64,000 bases of DNA, from assembly GCA_000727475.1 (NCBI GenBank), contig KL647288.1, positions 2,069,346 through 2,133,345 of the forward strand, written 5' to 3'. Below the pieces are notes generated by a model. The model saw nothing but the letters and a program-made list of their open reading frames with translations, ran no database searches and was not told where the DNA came from. A program made the translations under genes and the position numbers. The first letter of the stretch is position 1; each line of letters opens with the position of its first letter. The stretch comes from Sarcocystis neurona (Eukaryota > Apicomplexa > Conoidasida > Eucoccidiorida > Sarcocystidae). Below are positions 40,501-53,000 of the stretch, in pieces.

Positions 40501-41603
40501 ATGCAACGGCAGCGCAGCAGGAAGCAGAGCAGCAGCAGGCCCACGCAGAAAGTGAAAAGCATTTTGACATTGTACATCGACAGGCCGAGGATGCAGCAGG
40601 AGGACAGGCTCACTTGGAGAGGCGACTGAAGGACACGCAGCAGAAGAAGGAGCGGCTGCTGCAGCTAAGACGCCAGCTGTATGAGGAAATGTTTGCTTGC
40701 GCTCTGCTTCGACAGAAAAAAGCCGAACTTGCGAAGCAGCTGGTGTCTCTCAAAAACACCTCTGCGGCAAGAGAAACACGCAGAAATGCGCTTTATCAAC
40801 TGCTTCAAAGAATTACGCGGCTCCGCCTGCTGCACAGCCCGCACGGGCACGTGATGCGTGCAGCCGTCATTCCCGAAGGAGACAATCAGACGCTGCAGCA
40901 ATGCGAAGAAGAGGAGGACCTTCTGCTGCCTGCGGAGCCAGAAGACGAGAGGGAGTTGCTGCTACAGCAACAACAGCGCGAGCGTCACGAAGAAGAGGTG
41001 CAGGTGCAGCAGCAGCAGCGACTGTACTCCGTGGGAGCAGGAGAGCAGCAGCGGCGAGGACGAGAAGACACTATTGACGATGGGCAGCATTTACGGGAGA
41101 AGTCGAGAACACACGTAGAGCAGCAGGTAGAGCGGGAGCGACTGGGAGGGCACCATCATGGGTTTGGTGAGACGAGACAGCAAATGCAGAAGACTTTCGC
41201 ACCTGCCGCTGCCGGACACAGCAGGTCGCGCCAAAGGAATGCTCTCCAGATGCAACTGCCGCAGCAGCGTGGAATACGTGTAGAGGAAAACGCAGCAACA
41301 GAGTCTTCTGCTTTGCCAGTGAAGTTTTCTGCAGGGCTCCCCATGGATGGTAGCATGGCAGCACGCGACAGGGAAACAACACCTGCCAGCAGCGACACAG
41401 ACCCAGATGTCTTTTCGCTTTGCACGGAGCCATCTATTGACGAAGATGACTCTTGCAGGAGATTGATAGCCGCGAAGAAAGCCGGCGAGCCGGCGTTAGT
41501 CACTGTGGACTGCCGCAGACGAGACAGCAAATCCGGAGTCTGCAGAGATGTGGACGCCCTATGGCGGATTATTGAAGACGCCATCGGGCTGTCTCCTGAG
41601 TAG
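37104..41603 (+). CDS. Ala-rich / coiled-coil protein, spliced, function unknown
   Basis: Proposed exons: 37104-39020 (639 codons), optionally 40121-40195 (25 codons), and 40404-41603 with a TGA/TAG-type stop at the end. All junctions are phase 0. The first exon is Ala/Ser/Arg-rich with short homopolymers. Its last 50 codons become non-repetitive (LQQLVLPRTAEDLRREW) and end DIREEEKQ at a GT donor. The last exon continues in the same style (FIMLEGRALRVLRHVSKAL) and forms a long Lys/Glu/Gln/Leu-rich coiled coil at about 40.43-40.80 kb. A Gln/Glu/Arg-rich region and an acidic Ser-rich tail ending in AIGLSPE follow. The small middle exon has a good donor (CAC|GTAAGC) but a weaker acceptor. The start at 37104 is only the first ATG of the frame and upstream exons are possible. 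The layout of a disordered head and coiled-coil tail suits a structural or scaffolding protein, but I assign no family. Confidence 0.5.
38600..38640 (+). repeat. GCA/GCC trinucleotide tract coding poly-Ala
   Basis: GCC GCT GCA GCA-type codons give an uninterrupted Ala run in the 37104 frame. On the other frames the same triplets would read as Gln or Ser. It is part of a broader Ala-rich field from 38.5 to 38.85 kb. Confidence 0.55.
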
Positions 41604-44600
41604 ATACTGCAGAAGTGAAGACGTTGTCTGTACAAAACGTTTCTTTCAATAGTGTAGAGGCAGTAAGGATTGTCTACCTCTTTTACGCGTAGACACACAC
41701 ACACTCACACACATACACACGTACGTTTCTGTGTATCTCAGAGGAGAAAGCGTGCGAACTGGGGCATGCAATTTCAACGTCGCGAAGCGGGAAAAATACT
41801 TTGTACATCAATGTTTGCGTAACGTATGTAGGTACGTTTGTTTTTTTGGCAACCATATACGCCTGTCTGTAATATGTGTATACGTGTGTACCTGCGTGTA
41901 AATCTCTGTATTTCACTGCGCCTGTAGAGGCACGCACACGTGCAAATAAGTGATTAGGCCAAAAGGCGGAGCGTCAAAAATCTCGCGTTTAGCTGTCCTC
42001 CATCACGTAACATGAAATGCTGCGTGCATTTAGCAAAAAGCAAAACGGCGTCTACATTGTTCAAATACGAAGCATCTGCAAATACTACTTATACACAGGG
42101 GCGCAGTGAAGTAGTCACCGACCTTGTGACACTAATCAGAAGAAAAGGCAGTGCAGCCTGAGCGGATTTGCGATACGGTAGTAAGTTGCCAAATTCGTAG
42201 AGAGTACCGCCTGAGGAGGCGACGGCCTGCGCGTGTGATGCACACAGGATAAGCTGAGGTAGTTGTGACTCCAAGCCTTTTTCCTGAAGTACGGCTGTGC
42301 ACATGTGCCACCGCTTACGAGAAAGACATTCACATTTGCACGTTAGTCAAAGATAAAACTAAGCAAACGACGCTTTGTTCATGGCATAAAACATCAGAGC
42401 AACAGGAGACACTTGAAGGCGCGGTGACTGATGGAGGCGGAAACTTATTTTTTGAAACAAGGCACAACGACGGTGCCTCTTGTAAGCGCGCATACATCCG
42501 ACTCTTGAGATTTGTTTTGCCATCGTCAGTAAAACGTTCAAAGCACATGTGTATTCCGGTTTGCCGTTGTGGACCTGTTCCTCCCTCTACATTTATGTTA
42601 CATGTAACGTTACTTCTTGTGCTAGCAACGGATAACGTGGAGGAATAAAGTGCACAAGTGGGTACCAGGGTATGGGAGACTATTTTTTAGCTTCAGTCAC
42701 ACTAGTAGGATTATAACGCAGATGGCGAGGGGAAGCAGCATTTTCTACACTGCACCTAAGTCCACACATTCTTCGCAGGCGCATGCAGGTGTACACGCGC
42801 ACTCCCCGACTAATGTCTCTCTCCTTGCCTCGTTCTCTCCCCATTGTACATCGACAATTACATGCCACGTGAGCACATGAGGCGAAGGACTACATCCACT
42901 TACCTACCGCAGAAACTTGCACAAATCTGAACTGGTGGAGAACCTTCGACAAGGGGGAACAGCACGGTGACGTGGGCAAACAGACGCAAATGAGTATCAC
43001 ACGTAGAAGCGAAACAAACATTATGTTGCTATCTGTGTACGCGGTGTAAAAAGAAGGATTAGCTTTCAGCTTAAGTGGAACACGCAACACAAGTGTAGCT
43101 TTGCCACTCGACGACGCGAAATCCATACAAAATCAAATGACACGCAAGAGGAAAATGAACAAAGGGGGTTGTTCAAATATCACTTAGTAAAGTATTTATC
43201 TGAAGAACTATTGATGGGACTTGTGTACGGGTATGGAACACCAGTGCGTTTGAGGCTTCTTCCCATAAGAAAGCGAGACACCAGCGCGTCGCACGACGTG
43301 CTGCAAATCTACTGTTCTGCAAGAGGGAATTAGGCGCGTTCACTGGAGCAACACGACAACAAAAGTACACTAAACAGTGTGTAGAAGTGCTGTTGGTGTA
43401 ACAAGTACCGATCTTTCTTGCAGATGGTGCTCTGCACGTGGAATGTACAGAGGCACACCTGCAGATAAAACCGACTCACGTACGAAATGTAAAACTACAC
43501 GATGCGTGTTGCACGAACTTGCAGTGCACGTGTATATGTATATATGTATAAACATTGATGCCCAACATGCAAAGAGGTTTGAACAGGACAAGAAACACGC
43601 CTAACACACGCTACATCACACTCACAATGTAAAAAGGACAGAAGAAGCACTGGCTACAGTCGCACAAGTGAGTAAAAACATCACGACAGGTAAGCTCACA
43701 CAGGAGCAGAAGCGGAACGCATGCAGCAACACCCGCGCGCGTACGCACTCTGAAAATGGAACCGTGTGTGCAAAGAAGAGGCTGGTTTGAATTGTCTACA
43801 TTCACTGTAATAGAAGATGGAAAACACCACTGAGTGTGAAAAGACGGTAAGGGCGGATGCACATGGGAGGACAACACTCGGCACACTGCCGGGAGAGGCA
43901 AAATGCTAGTAGTGGTGATATGAAATCTGACACGTGCAGGCGGAACTCCTTGCCGTAAATACGCCTTTCCCATGCAGTCCACTATGTACTGTTGCAGGCC
44001 AGAGAGACTGGGTGAGTAACAAATGTTGAAAGGTGTCAGACTGAAACCCACACATAGGGAAAAGACGTAGGCGTGAGTGCGTGCCTACATGGCTGAATAT
44101 GCACAGTCGAGTACGTCCAGGCGCGTATCCACATACAAGATGTGAAAATCTGTACGTAAAATTTATGGCAGGCATCAGTGGAAGATGACAAAGCTATGTG
44201 AATCTACGACTATAGCCAGAACAGCCTGTACCGTTTAACGATAAACGTGCCTGTTGATGGTATCTGATTGTTGCCTGCTGGCGCTCTCGTGTACAAATCT
44301 CATTCTTACATCGAAGCGGAATCACAGTCAGTTCTGTTCAGCAGCAAAGAGATGGTACTGCGGAAGAAGACAGCCAGTGTTTCTGAGAGAATACTGGTCG
44401 CGCTTACATCGCATGAGTGGCAATTCACAGCACGCAAGCGACACAAACTGTACACGCAAGAGGAACTCACTCTGAACCTCACCATAAGTGAAAGACGTGC
44501 TCAGAGCAGCACAGCTGAGGGAACTGCTTTCAATGCGTACTTTTCGTGATTTGAAAGTAAAAAGGAGCACCACTACAGAAGTAGCAGCGCAACTAGTGTC

Positions 44601-47060
44601 TTGTTCGTCGCAGGCGGATGCCATATATTCCGCAAGTACCGTGTGCTTGGCTTCCCCCTTCTCCGAACGCATATGTACCTTGTGTGTCGCTACACAACCT
44701 ACCACGCAGACCTGCGTGACTGTAGGAAAACCGAGTCTCTCTTCCTACTGGCGCCTCCTTGTCCTTATACTAGTTTGCAGTTTGTAGATGCTTACACTGC
44801 GTGGCCTTTCACATCGCTAGAAGAGCGCTGCTCGCAGCATAAACATTAATGAATAACTAGACTCTCAGTGTCCGGCGCCTGTTGTATTCATGGGCTTCAC
44901 CAAGGTGCGATCTGGGCCGTCACAAAGAACGTACGGTAGACACAAACGAGTGTGTAAGGGAATGCGTTGAAATGTGTGCGGAAAAAGACCGCGTCTGCTG
45001 CCACAGCCTATTACCAAAAGAACGTTTTCTGTTTGTCTCCGCCTCCACTTGTGTAAGCTTAACTATGGTAGCTCATAGTGTCCGGAGACTTTGTGTTTGG
45101 AGCGTGATTCGCGCTCCGCAGAAGTTCTTAGCAGGCGTGCCCCAATGAATAAACATAACACACTTGGGTCGAAGACCTAACGAAAACACTGCATTGTGGA
45201 GCGCAGCGACATGCGGTGCCCTCGCGTATGATGACAGCTGCTAAGCTGAGCCGGTTGCTGGTTCATGTATAAACGTATACTCGTAGCTTCCGGTTGGGCG
45301 TTGACATTTGGCGGCCGTCTCCGGGGCACCTCTTTCATGCTTTCGGAGAACAGTCACCAACTCTAGAGATACACAGGCAGCAGAACAAAGCAACTCAGCT
45401 TCACCCCAAACGACCGACAGACGGCAGACAAAACGATTGCCTGTTCAGTGCGTGTGAATGCATGCGTAGATGTCTCTGTAAAGAGAAGAGAAGAAAAGAC
45501 TGGTTATACGCGGGTGCGTCGTGTTGTGTTTACGGGAAAGCATAGCGTGATGCGTCCATTGTGTTTGGCGTCCCCTAAACCGTTCTCTTCACGGTTCACA
45601 TAAATTTACAAGTGCGAAGGTGTTGCAACGAGCGCCAGCGTGGACGATACTTCCACTTAACAAAGTGCATTTAAAGTCACAGTAGCTCGTATCCGTGTGT
45701 GATTACTTCTACAATTCAACAATTCTGAAAGTGCGCGGACAATGCTTTATCCAGGTGGATAAGTTATTCTGACCACACCTTTGGGGGTCGACGCAGAATT
45801 TATTGGCCGCCGGGGAGCTGCATCGGAACACGTGCGCGTGTCTTGCATCCTGTGTAGTTGAATCTGTGTCTGCATTCATATACTGAAAGGCATATAAACG
45901 TGGTAGATACGATTTTTACTCTGTAAGTGTACAGTAAAGACTGAATTTCCTCGTGTCTCCGTCGGTGTATACCGAGATGTATTCCAGTGCTGGAGCGTGC
46001 GAGTCGCCGTGTTCCGGTGTGTGCCTGTAATCCTCCACGCATGTAGAGGCTTTGAGACACATGTCTTGCACTGTACAACGAATAGAACGCCACACAGCAG
46101 TACACGCACGCGTGGCGCCCACAAAAATAATTGTGTGGGTATGCACACCTTCAGGTCCGTGATTTTTCACCCTCTCAAGTACCATTACCATCCGCACCGA
46201 CATATCGGAGTCAGTGTAAGGAGAAAACTCTTCCCTACCGCGCGGCAGTAACGTCTACTCAAATCTCTCTTGGCACACACAGCACTGCTTACCTACGATC
46301 GACCTTTCTGATGGAAAGAATCATCCCTTCCAATCCCTTCTGGCAGATTTGTGGTTAGGCAGAACTGACGTGGGGTCGCTGTTGTCACTGTGAATTCAAT
46401 CCGTCTGTGTTCTTTCGTCTAGTACTTCGTGCGGGGAACACGTAATAACCTCTTCATCAGTCTTTCCTTGCAAAGTACCAAATGCCGTTATCTTTTCTTC
46501 CCTTGGCTCTATCCGGCATATTCCCAAACACACACAAGTGTGCTCTGCGTTGACAGGGAGGGGAGCGTCGTCGATTCAGTGTCTCACTCCGGATACGGGC
46601 ACGCATCTGGCCTGTGAAGTGTAACCCGTACTTCCGTGACTGTTTTGCTCTTCGCAGCCCGGCGGCTGCTTTATTCTGGACGTTTACATGGAAATTACAC
46701 ACGGATGTCTAGCAGGAACACTTGTGAGTTAAACATTGTTCCTTCTCCAAACTTTTTCGAAATTTTACTCGGTCACAAATATATTTTCCCTCCCCCTTAC
46801 ACACATTGGGTGTACCTACCCCAAACAGTATTCCGTCTTTGCCTTCCGTCCTATCCACGTTCACGTCTAAAAATTTCCCCCTCAACACTTCTGATGCTTT
46901 CTATTCCTCACGAGTACCACGGACCTGCAGCCCTCTTCTGCAGCGAGGCATTCTTGTCCATTCTTCATCTATTCTGCGAAGAAAGGTAAATCTTTGTGTT
47001 TGACGCTGATTCTCCGTACTTTCACTATGTGACCTGCAGCTTTTATTTGCTTTCTGACAG
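41604..47060. other. Repeat-poor spacer, no gene seen
   Basis: Only short frames without domains on either strand over more than 5 kb. Several ACACAC/GTGTGT runs occur near 41.7 kb. From about 46.4 kb the plus strand becomes pyrimidine-rich. At 46981 a strong donor-like AAAG|GTAAAT is followed by an acceptor ending at 47060, so an upstream exon of the RRM gene may lie at about 46.8-46.98 kb. Confidence 0.4.
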
Positions 47061-50053
47061 GACCTCAACTACGAGGGGTCGATGGCTATTTTGCTCCTTT
47101 TCTTCATTTTTCTCTGTTCCCTCCTACTTCCCTTCAGGTCCTCGTCTAGCACGTTTTCTTTCCTTGACCCTCAACTCGGTGCAAGGCGCTCTCAGCGCAT
47201 CACCTTTGTGTCGTGCTCTCTTATCAGCACTCCTCTGCGCCGCTATGATAGAGTTCGAACACACTCTACCAGCGACGGCCTTTCTGCGACGGGTAGTATA
47301 CTAGAGAATTTTCCCTTTCAAGTGCTTCGAAGCAACAGTGGTTCCGCTTCCTCTCTGTCAGCGTGCGTATCTCTTTCACGGTCATTCCCGCCTTCGTACT
47401 CGACCTGTTCTGACGTTTCGTTTTCCTCTTCAGTCCTCGTCTTCTTCACGCTAGGGTGCAACTCTTGTCTTTATTCAGCGACGTCTGCTGCCCTTCAGTC
47501 ACGCCCTTTCTCCTTCCTTCCCGCCCGCAGTATCCCCATAGTTTCTTCGTATTTATCTCGTATTCTTTCCTCCAGACTTTCTTCTCCCTGGAATATTTCT
47601 TGTACTTCTGCGGCATTCGGAACCTACACTTCTGCCTGCCCTTCCGTTGTTGCCTCACGAAATTCTCATCCCTATTCCCCTTCGCATCTCTCTCCGCTAT
47701 TCTCGCCTGCCTCCGTTGCTTCCACGCGCTTGAACGTCTACCGAAACAAAGTGAGACACATCAATCCTGTTCGGCGCGTGAAACACCTGCGCAGAAACAG
47801 TGGACAAACGCACGTACACGAGCTTGCACGCGAGCGCTACTTGCTGCATCGCCAGAAAGACGTGCGAGACTACTGCAGACTGATGCTTTCTCCTCACCAG
47901 CATCTGTCTCCCTCGTCCTGTCCGCACAGTCAGCGAAACGCTGCTATTAAACACCCCTTCCGCGGCGTTAATAAAGCTCGCAAGAAGGAATTTGCCCGCC
48001 TCAACAGAGAAGACGATGCCAAGGATGAACGCCGCCTACAGGAGTTAAAAGCATTTCTAGACCAGCAAAAGCGAGTGCTGCTACACACGCAAGGTCCTGA
48101 CTCTGCGCCACACACGTACATACACTGTACGGTGTACTTGGGTTTGTCTATGTGTCTCTACCTGAATACGCTTACACCTGCGCCTTCGGCTGAATAAGCT
48201 AGGACAGATACACGTATATATATATATATATACACATGTATGTATATGCCCACGTCGATGTACAATACGCTTCAAAGTTGGGCAAGGATAGGGCTGTTCA
48301 CGTGTCTGCTCGCACACTACCGCTGCGCTTTCTTCATTGCACGCACACGAAAAATGTACACGGAAATGCGTCTCGCTTCGGCCCTTTCAAGACTGTTATT
48401 TCCCAATCCCCAGGTCGAAGTGTTTTGAAAACCCATCTTGATATTTCTGCGTAGTGTCTGTGGACGTCACCTGCTTGAGATGCCACTCCGGTGTATGTCT
48501 GTACGCCCGCGACAACCTACGTAGCTGTTCACCGCCTGGATCATGCTACGCCGTCTACTTAAATATTCTATATCTGTCTTTGAAGAGTGGAGTTACTATC
48601 CACATGCGTAGGCCGGTTTCGTTTGTCTACGCGTGTACCGGGCGTATTTAAACAGCGCGTCATATCGCACCGTACCACACTCCGGCAATTCAGGTTCGCC
48701 AAGAAGACGCACGTCTTACCCCGGCAGCGAACCCTGTCACACTTTCTCACCATCATGGAGGAAGAAATATATGTACAAACCCGTGCTGCGCAGTTCGGTC
48801 CACACAAGCGTATTTGACTCCAGTCGAAAAACTTCACCTGGTACACACATATGTGAATGTACGCGACAGTGCATTCGCCGCCGGGCTGAGACCTGTAGGA
48901 GTGCTCTCTGCTGCTAAAGTTGTTTCTGCATTCTTGTGCAGAACGTTAAGTATCAAGCAGAGCACCGACATGGCGTCGGCAGGGCACGGCGGACTCCCGT
49001 TGCTGCCGCACTGTTACTGCTGTTGTTCTGTAGGTGCTACAGCTGCAGTTTTGCTGCTGGTATTTGCTTCTGCAGCTGCAACTGCGCTATTGCTGTGTTC
49101 GACGCCGCTGCTGCTGTTCCCCAGAGACGGACGAGGCGTCGTCTACTCCTTCGCAGAATCAAGAGACGGAAGGTGACAATAGAGTTTTGGGAGAAAGGAT
49201 TGTTTCTGCTTATGCGGAGCTACAACAGTTGTTGAAAAAAAGACGCATGCTGCGTCCTCTTGGCAGCAATAAGCTGTTCATTTGTAATGTGGATGGAAGA
49301 CTGGCTAACTCCGATCTAGAGGATTTCTTTGACTTCTTTTTCGAGCAAACACGTGTCAAGCTTCACAAAAACGCAGGTACGACGTTCATTCTGCACGAGA
49401 CCAGGGCGCAACCTAGAAACTGTCTGGCCTCGCTGAAGAAGAGTCGCGTCGTTCTTTGCCAAAAAGCAGTCATCTGCGATACCTTACAACGTCCACTCCA
49501 CATTATATAGATTTATATACATGCATACATACATGTATATTCTTTCCTTCCCGTCAGCATTTCTACACAGTCGTTGGGTGTTTGTTTCGATACGCGCACG
49601 CACGGATGTGTACTTGTCGATGCCAGAGGTGTGCGCTTTCCCCATACAGCATACACGTACGTCTATATTTGCATATATCCTGGTTCATATCTCGTGGCAT
49701 GTTGACGTCTAGTTGAATGCTGGTGATCGCTTCTGTTTGACTGGGAGATCCACGTCCATTTCTCTTTCTCCTTAGACATTTGCACACACGTACGTTTGTG
49801 CGCATCAGGTGTGGATCTAGGTGGTGTTGCGGCTGCTGTCGCTTACCATCGTGCAGACGGTTCGCACCGAGGCAGTGGCATCATTCGCTTTACAGACACG
49901 TTGCAGGCAACGCAGTGTCTTCTAGAATTCAACGGCGTTCGCCTGGGTGAGAAAAACATTTTCCTAGCCGAAGCACTGGGGCCGCCTTTGAAGAAGAAAG
50001 AAAGGAAGACGTACCCGCGGCCTCCATTTCCTAATGGCGTTGTTACTTTATAA
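47061..50053 (+). CDS. RRM-domain RNA-binding protein, spliced
   Basis: Proposed exons: about 47061-48093 (5' limit uncertain), 49125-49376 and 49809-50053 (TAA stop). Both introns are phase 1 at each side and rejoin GAG and GGT codons cleanly. The last two exons together encode one RNA-recognition motif. It has an RNP2-like LFICNV (about 49270), a first helix with SDLEDFFDFF, a second strand after the junction, an RNP1-like RGSGIIRF, a helix ATQCLLEFNG and a last strand NIFLAEAL. A short basic tail (KKKERK) ends VVTL. RNP1 lacks the usual aromatics at its third and fifth positions, so RNA contacts may be weak or atypical. The first exon ends with a charged, probably helical region (RLNREDDAKDERRLQELKAF). 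Its first 200 codons are Ser-rich and pyrimidine-rich, and could be partly leader or intron. RRM proteins act in splicing, mRNA stability or translation; which applies here is not visible. Confidence 0.62.
48094..49124 (+). other. Intron of the RRM gene (phase 1)
   Basis: Donor AAG|GTCCTG at 48094 and an acceptor with a CTG/TTCC pyrimidine tract ending CCCAG at 49124. It contains a TA run near 48216-48235. The join restores a GAG codon and keeps an open frame from the basic first exon into the exon carrying RNP2. Confidence 0.5.
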
Positions 50054-53000
50054 ATGGCTGCAAAGAGAGGAGGATGTCCTCGCCTCTTGAGATGGGGAAA
50101 AAAGCAGCTGCGTCTTTCTGCGAGCTACAAAGAGACACACAGTACCCGTGCACCGGAAGATGTGTCAATGTGACAGAGATTCGGGGGGCTGTCTTGGCTG
50201 GCTTCCCTGGGGAGCGTACGCAGGTGCAGGCCTTTCAAACAAACGTATAAAAGAAGTGGATCGCCTGCTTCCGTGGATACGGCAAACTGGTTGGTGTCAG
50301 TACAGAGTGTGCAGGTGTCCGTACAGGGTATAAGAACCAAAAAGCTGTTCTGGGAGGCACTTGCCTCTAGGCAAAATGGGTGCGCATTCGCCGGTCTGGC
50401 TGTCTGTTAGAATGCGAAGCAACTAACTGATTTTGTCGTTTAGTAGTTAGGGAAAACAACGCTGTGCAGTGTGGGCAACGGACTGTTGTAGACACACGCG
50501 AGCACTGCCAAAGACACGTGTCTGTCCGAAAAGTGCTAAAATCGGTAAGAGTTGTCGGACGCGGAGAAGCCGACCACGTATATTTGAGATATACGACGGC
50601 AGCGACACCCGACGCAGATTCAGACACGTTCACGTTTGAAACAGCAGAACTAAGGAAACACACTCCCTCAGCAGGCTACACGTGCGCGTGGCTCCTTGTA
50701 GATGCTGCAGGCTCGTTGCTGCAATCTCACAGAAACACGGGCACATCAAGTTCGGCTGCGGAAACGGCACGGTCGCTTCAATCCCACCAAACTACTCGTG
50801 CCTTTAAGAAGTTAACGCCGGAGGACAGATCACACACACATCCGGCCCTTCCATAAGGCCAGAAGGCACCAGTGCGCACGAGATGCTCGCCTGCAGATTC
50901 TACTATTTGCTCTCCAGACTTCTGAAAAGAAAATACACCTGTAGGTTACACACGATGTGTATTTGTAATTCGCGTGTCAATAAGCGGCAGGGTTTATCCT
51001 CCGCTCATACTGTAAAGACAAGATTTCTGTGGGCCACGTCGAAACAAGTCCTTCGGATAAACATGTACTTGGACAAATGATTGACAAACCATCCAGTACC
51101 TTCTGTCTATCATACGGGACTTTTCTGAGCAGAACAGATGACACGTCTTCGTATGTGGTTCACGTCAGTACATGTGTTCACTCGCCGTAGACCAAACAGG
51201 ATGCGGGGGACGAAATATGACACTTCTCTGTGTGTCTTTGCGTAATCGCCTTGCCTCACAAAGCAGCGTGCAGACCAAGCAGCGAACGTTGACAAGGGCC
51301 TCTTATGTTTTACACAGATGGACAACTCTAAAGATAGTGTACCTGTCGTTGCTGCCTGCTGATTAAATCTCATAGATCGCCGTTGTCCTGAACTCATTTT
51401 CGAACGCGTGCCCTTAGCAGACCCTGCGTGCGGGTCTCTCTTTACATGCGAATATCCACATAGGCGTTGTTTCCCGTAAGGTGTGAAAACTCTTCTGACA
51501 ATGCCAAGGTGGCGGAGGAAAGGAATAGTTACATACCCAGAAGGCCGAGCCGCTGACGCGGAGCCGAGATCCGCTCCTTCATTTTCCGCTTGGCGCTGTT
51601 GTGTGGAACAGGGAGCTTTCTCAATCAGACACTGGATAATGAAAGCGACGTTGCATCCTGATCTTGCGTCACCGATCAATAATTAATTCCTCCGGTTTCC
51701 ACCTGCACTTTATTTGCGCCCGCTGCTGTCCCGAGATTTCGAAGGAAATGCGGACCAAGTGATCAACACGTAAGTAATACTGCACGGTGAAGACAATACA
51801 GAAGGCGCTGCAGTGTGCTGCGGGTGGCTTGTTTGCACGCCATTGACTGGCTAGACAAAGGCTCCGACTTTTCTGTATGTGTATATTGTAGGCCTGGAGT
51901 GCCTGCGGAGAAGCCAGGATGCAGGACGTCGTCTTTGAATTCAAAACTACGCATACGTGCAAGTACCCGAAGGCACGTCACACACAAAAATATATTCTTC
52001 TCTCAATAGTGGATGGTTTACATAGTGTGTTGAGTACTTGTTTCGTGCTGAGACGTGAAGCATTTCTTTGCCTCCAGAACTCCGTACCAACATGTGACTA
52101 TGTAACAATGTCGTTCACCTGCACACGAAGAAGAGCGACAATTGTGTAGGCACTGATGCAGGTGATATTGTCTTACGTAGAATTTGGCTGCGTTAGCAGT
52201 CCTCTAGACACCTACATTGTCTCTGCTGCGTTGCATTCTCGCTACGCCTTTTGAGAAGACGCCCGTTCAGCATTGTAAGATTGTAAGAGGAAAGCATACT
52301 ATGTAGGTACGCGGAGAACTAATTTTCCATTTTGGCATTCGTCTCCACGGCGCAAACAAAAAGACAGAGTTTCGGCACTTTTGCAGTTGCATTCGACAGA
52401 GTTCTCAGCAGATATATTACTTTAGGACACGGTTATACGTACATACATACACACGTATACATTAACGTAGATGTTGACATATATGTGCAATTCCGTTCGC
52501 GTGTACGTACGTACACACATACATTCATATACACACATAAATACATACCTACACACAAATATATGTACACATATCGATACATACCTAAATACACACGCAC
52601 ATTCGTACGCACATTTATAGTCACATACATACGTTGACGTATACGCACACCTATACCTACACACATACGTGCATACACGTACGTACATCCGTACGTACGT
52701 ACATATATACATACGTACGTACATACACACATACACACATACACTGATATAGCTAGAGGCACGTATGTTGTATCAACACACGTCCCTCTGCAAATGCATG
52801 CGATCTTAGATTGGCTCGACATGCGGCGATGAGGAGTCAGCAGCAAATGAACCATCTAACTTGTGTCCATCTACTCGCCATCACCAGCAGCAGCCACGTC
52901 TACAATTCATACGCATGAATCTGTTTTTCTGTGTAAACACACACTTGCCGTCTTCTTTGAAGTATCTGGGCGCTTCGACACCGTTTTCGCTCACGCGCAT

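Noticed and set aside
39665..40555. 296-codon plus-strand frame
   Set aside because: Most of it overlaps the intron between the two main exons of the coiled-coil gene and is Leu/Cys-rich. Only the 40121-40195 part is kept, as a possible small exon.
52422..52855. Tyr/Val/Cys-rich frames on the minus strand
   Set aside because: They are translations of an ACAT/CGTACG microsatellite, open only because the repeat lacks stops.
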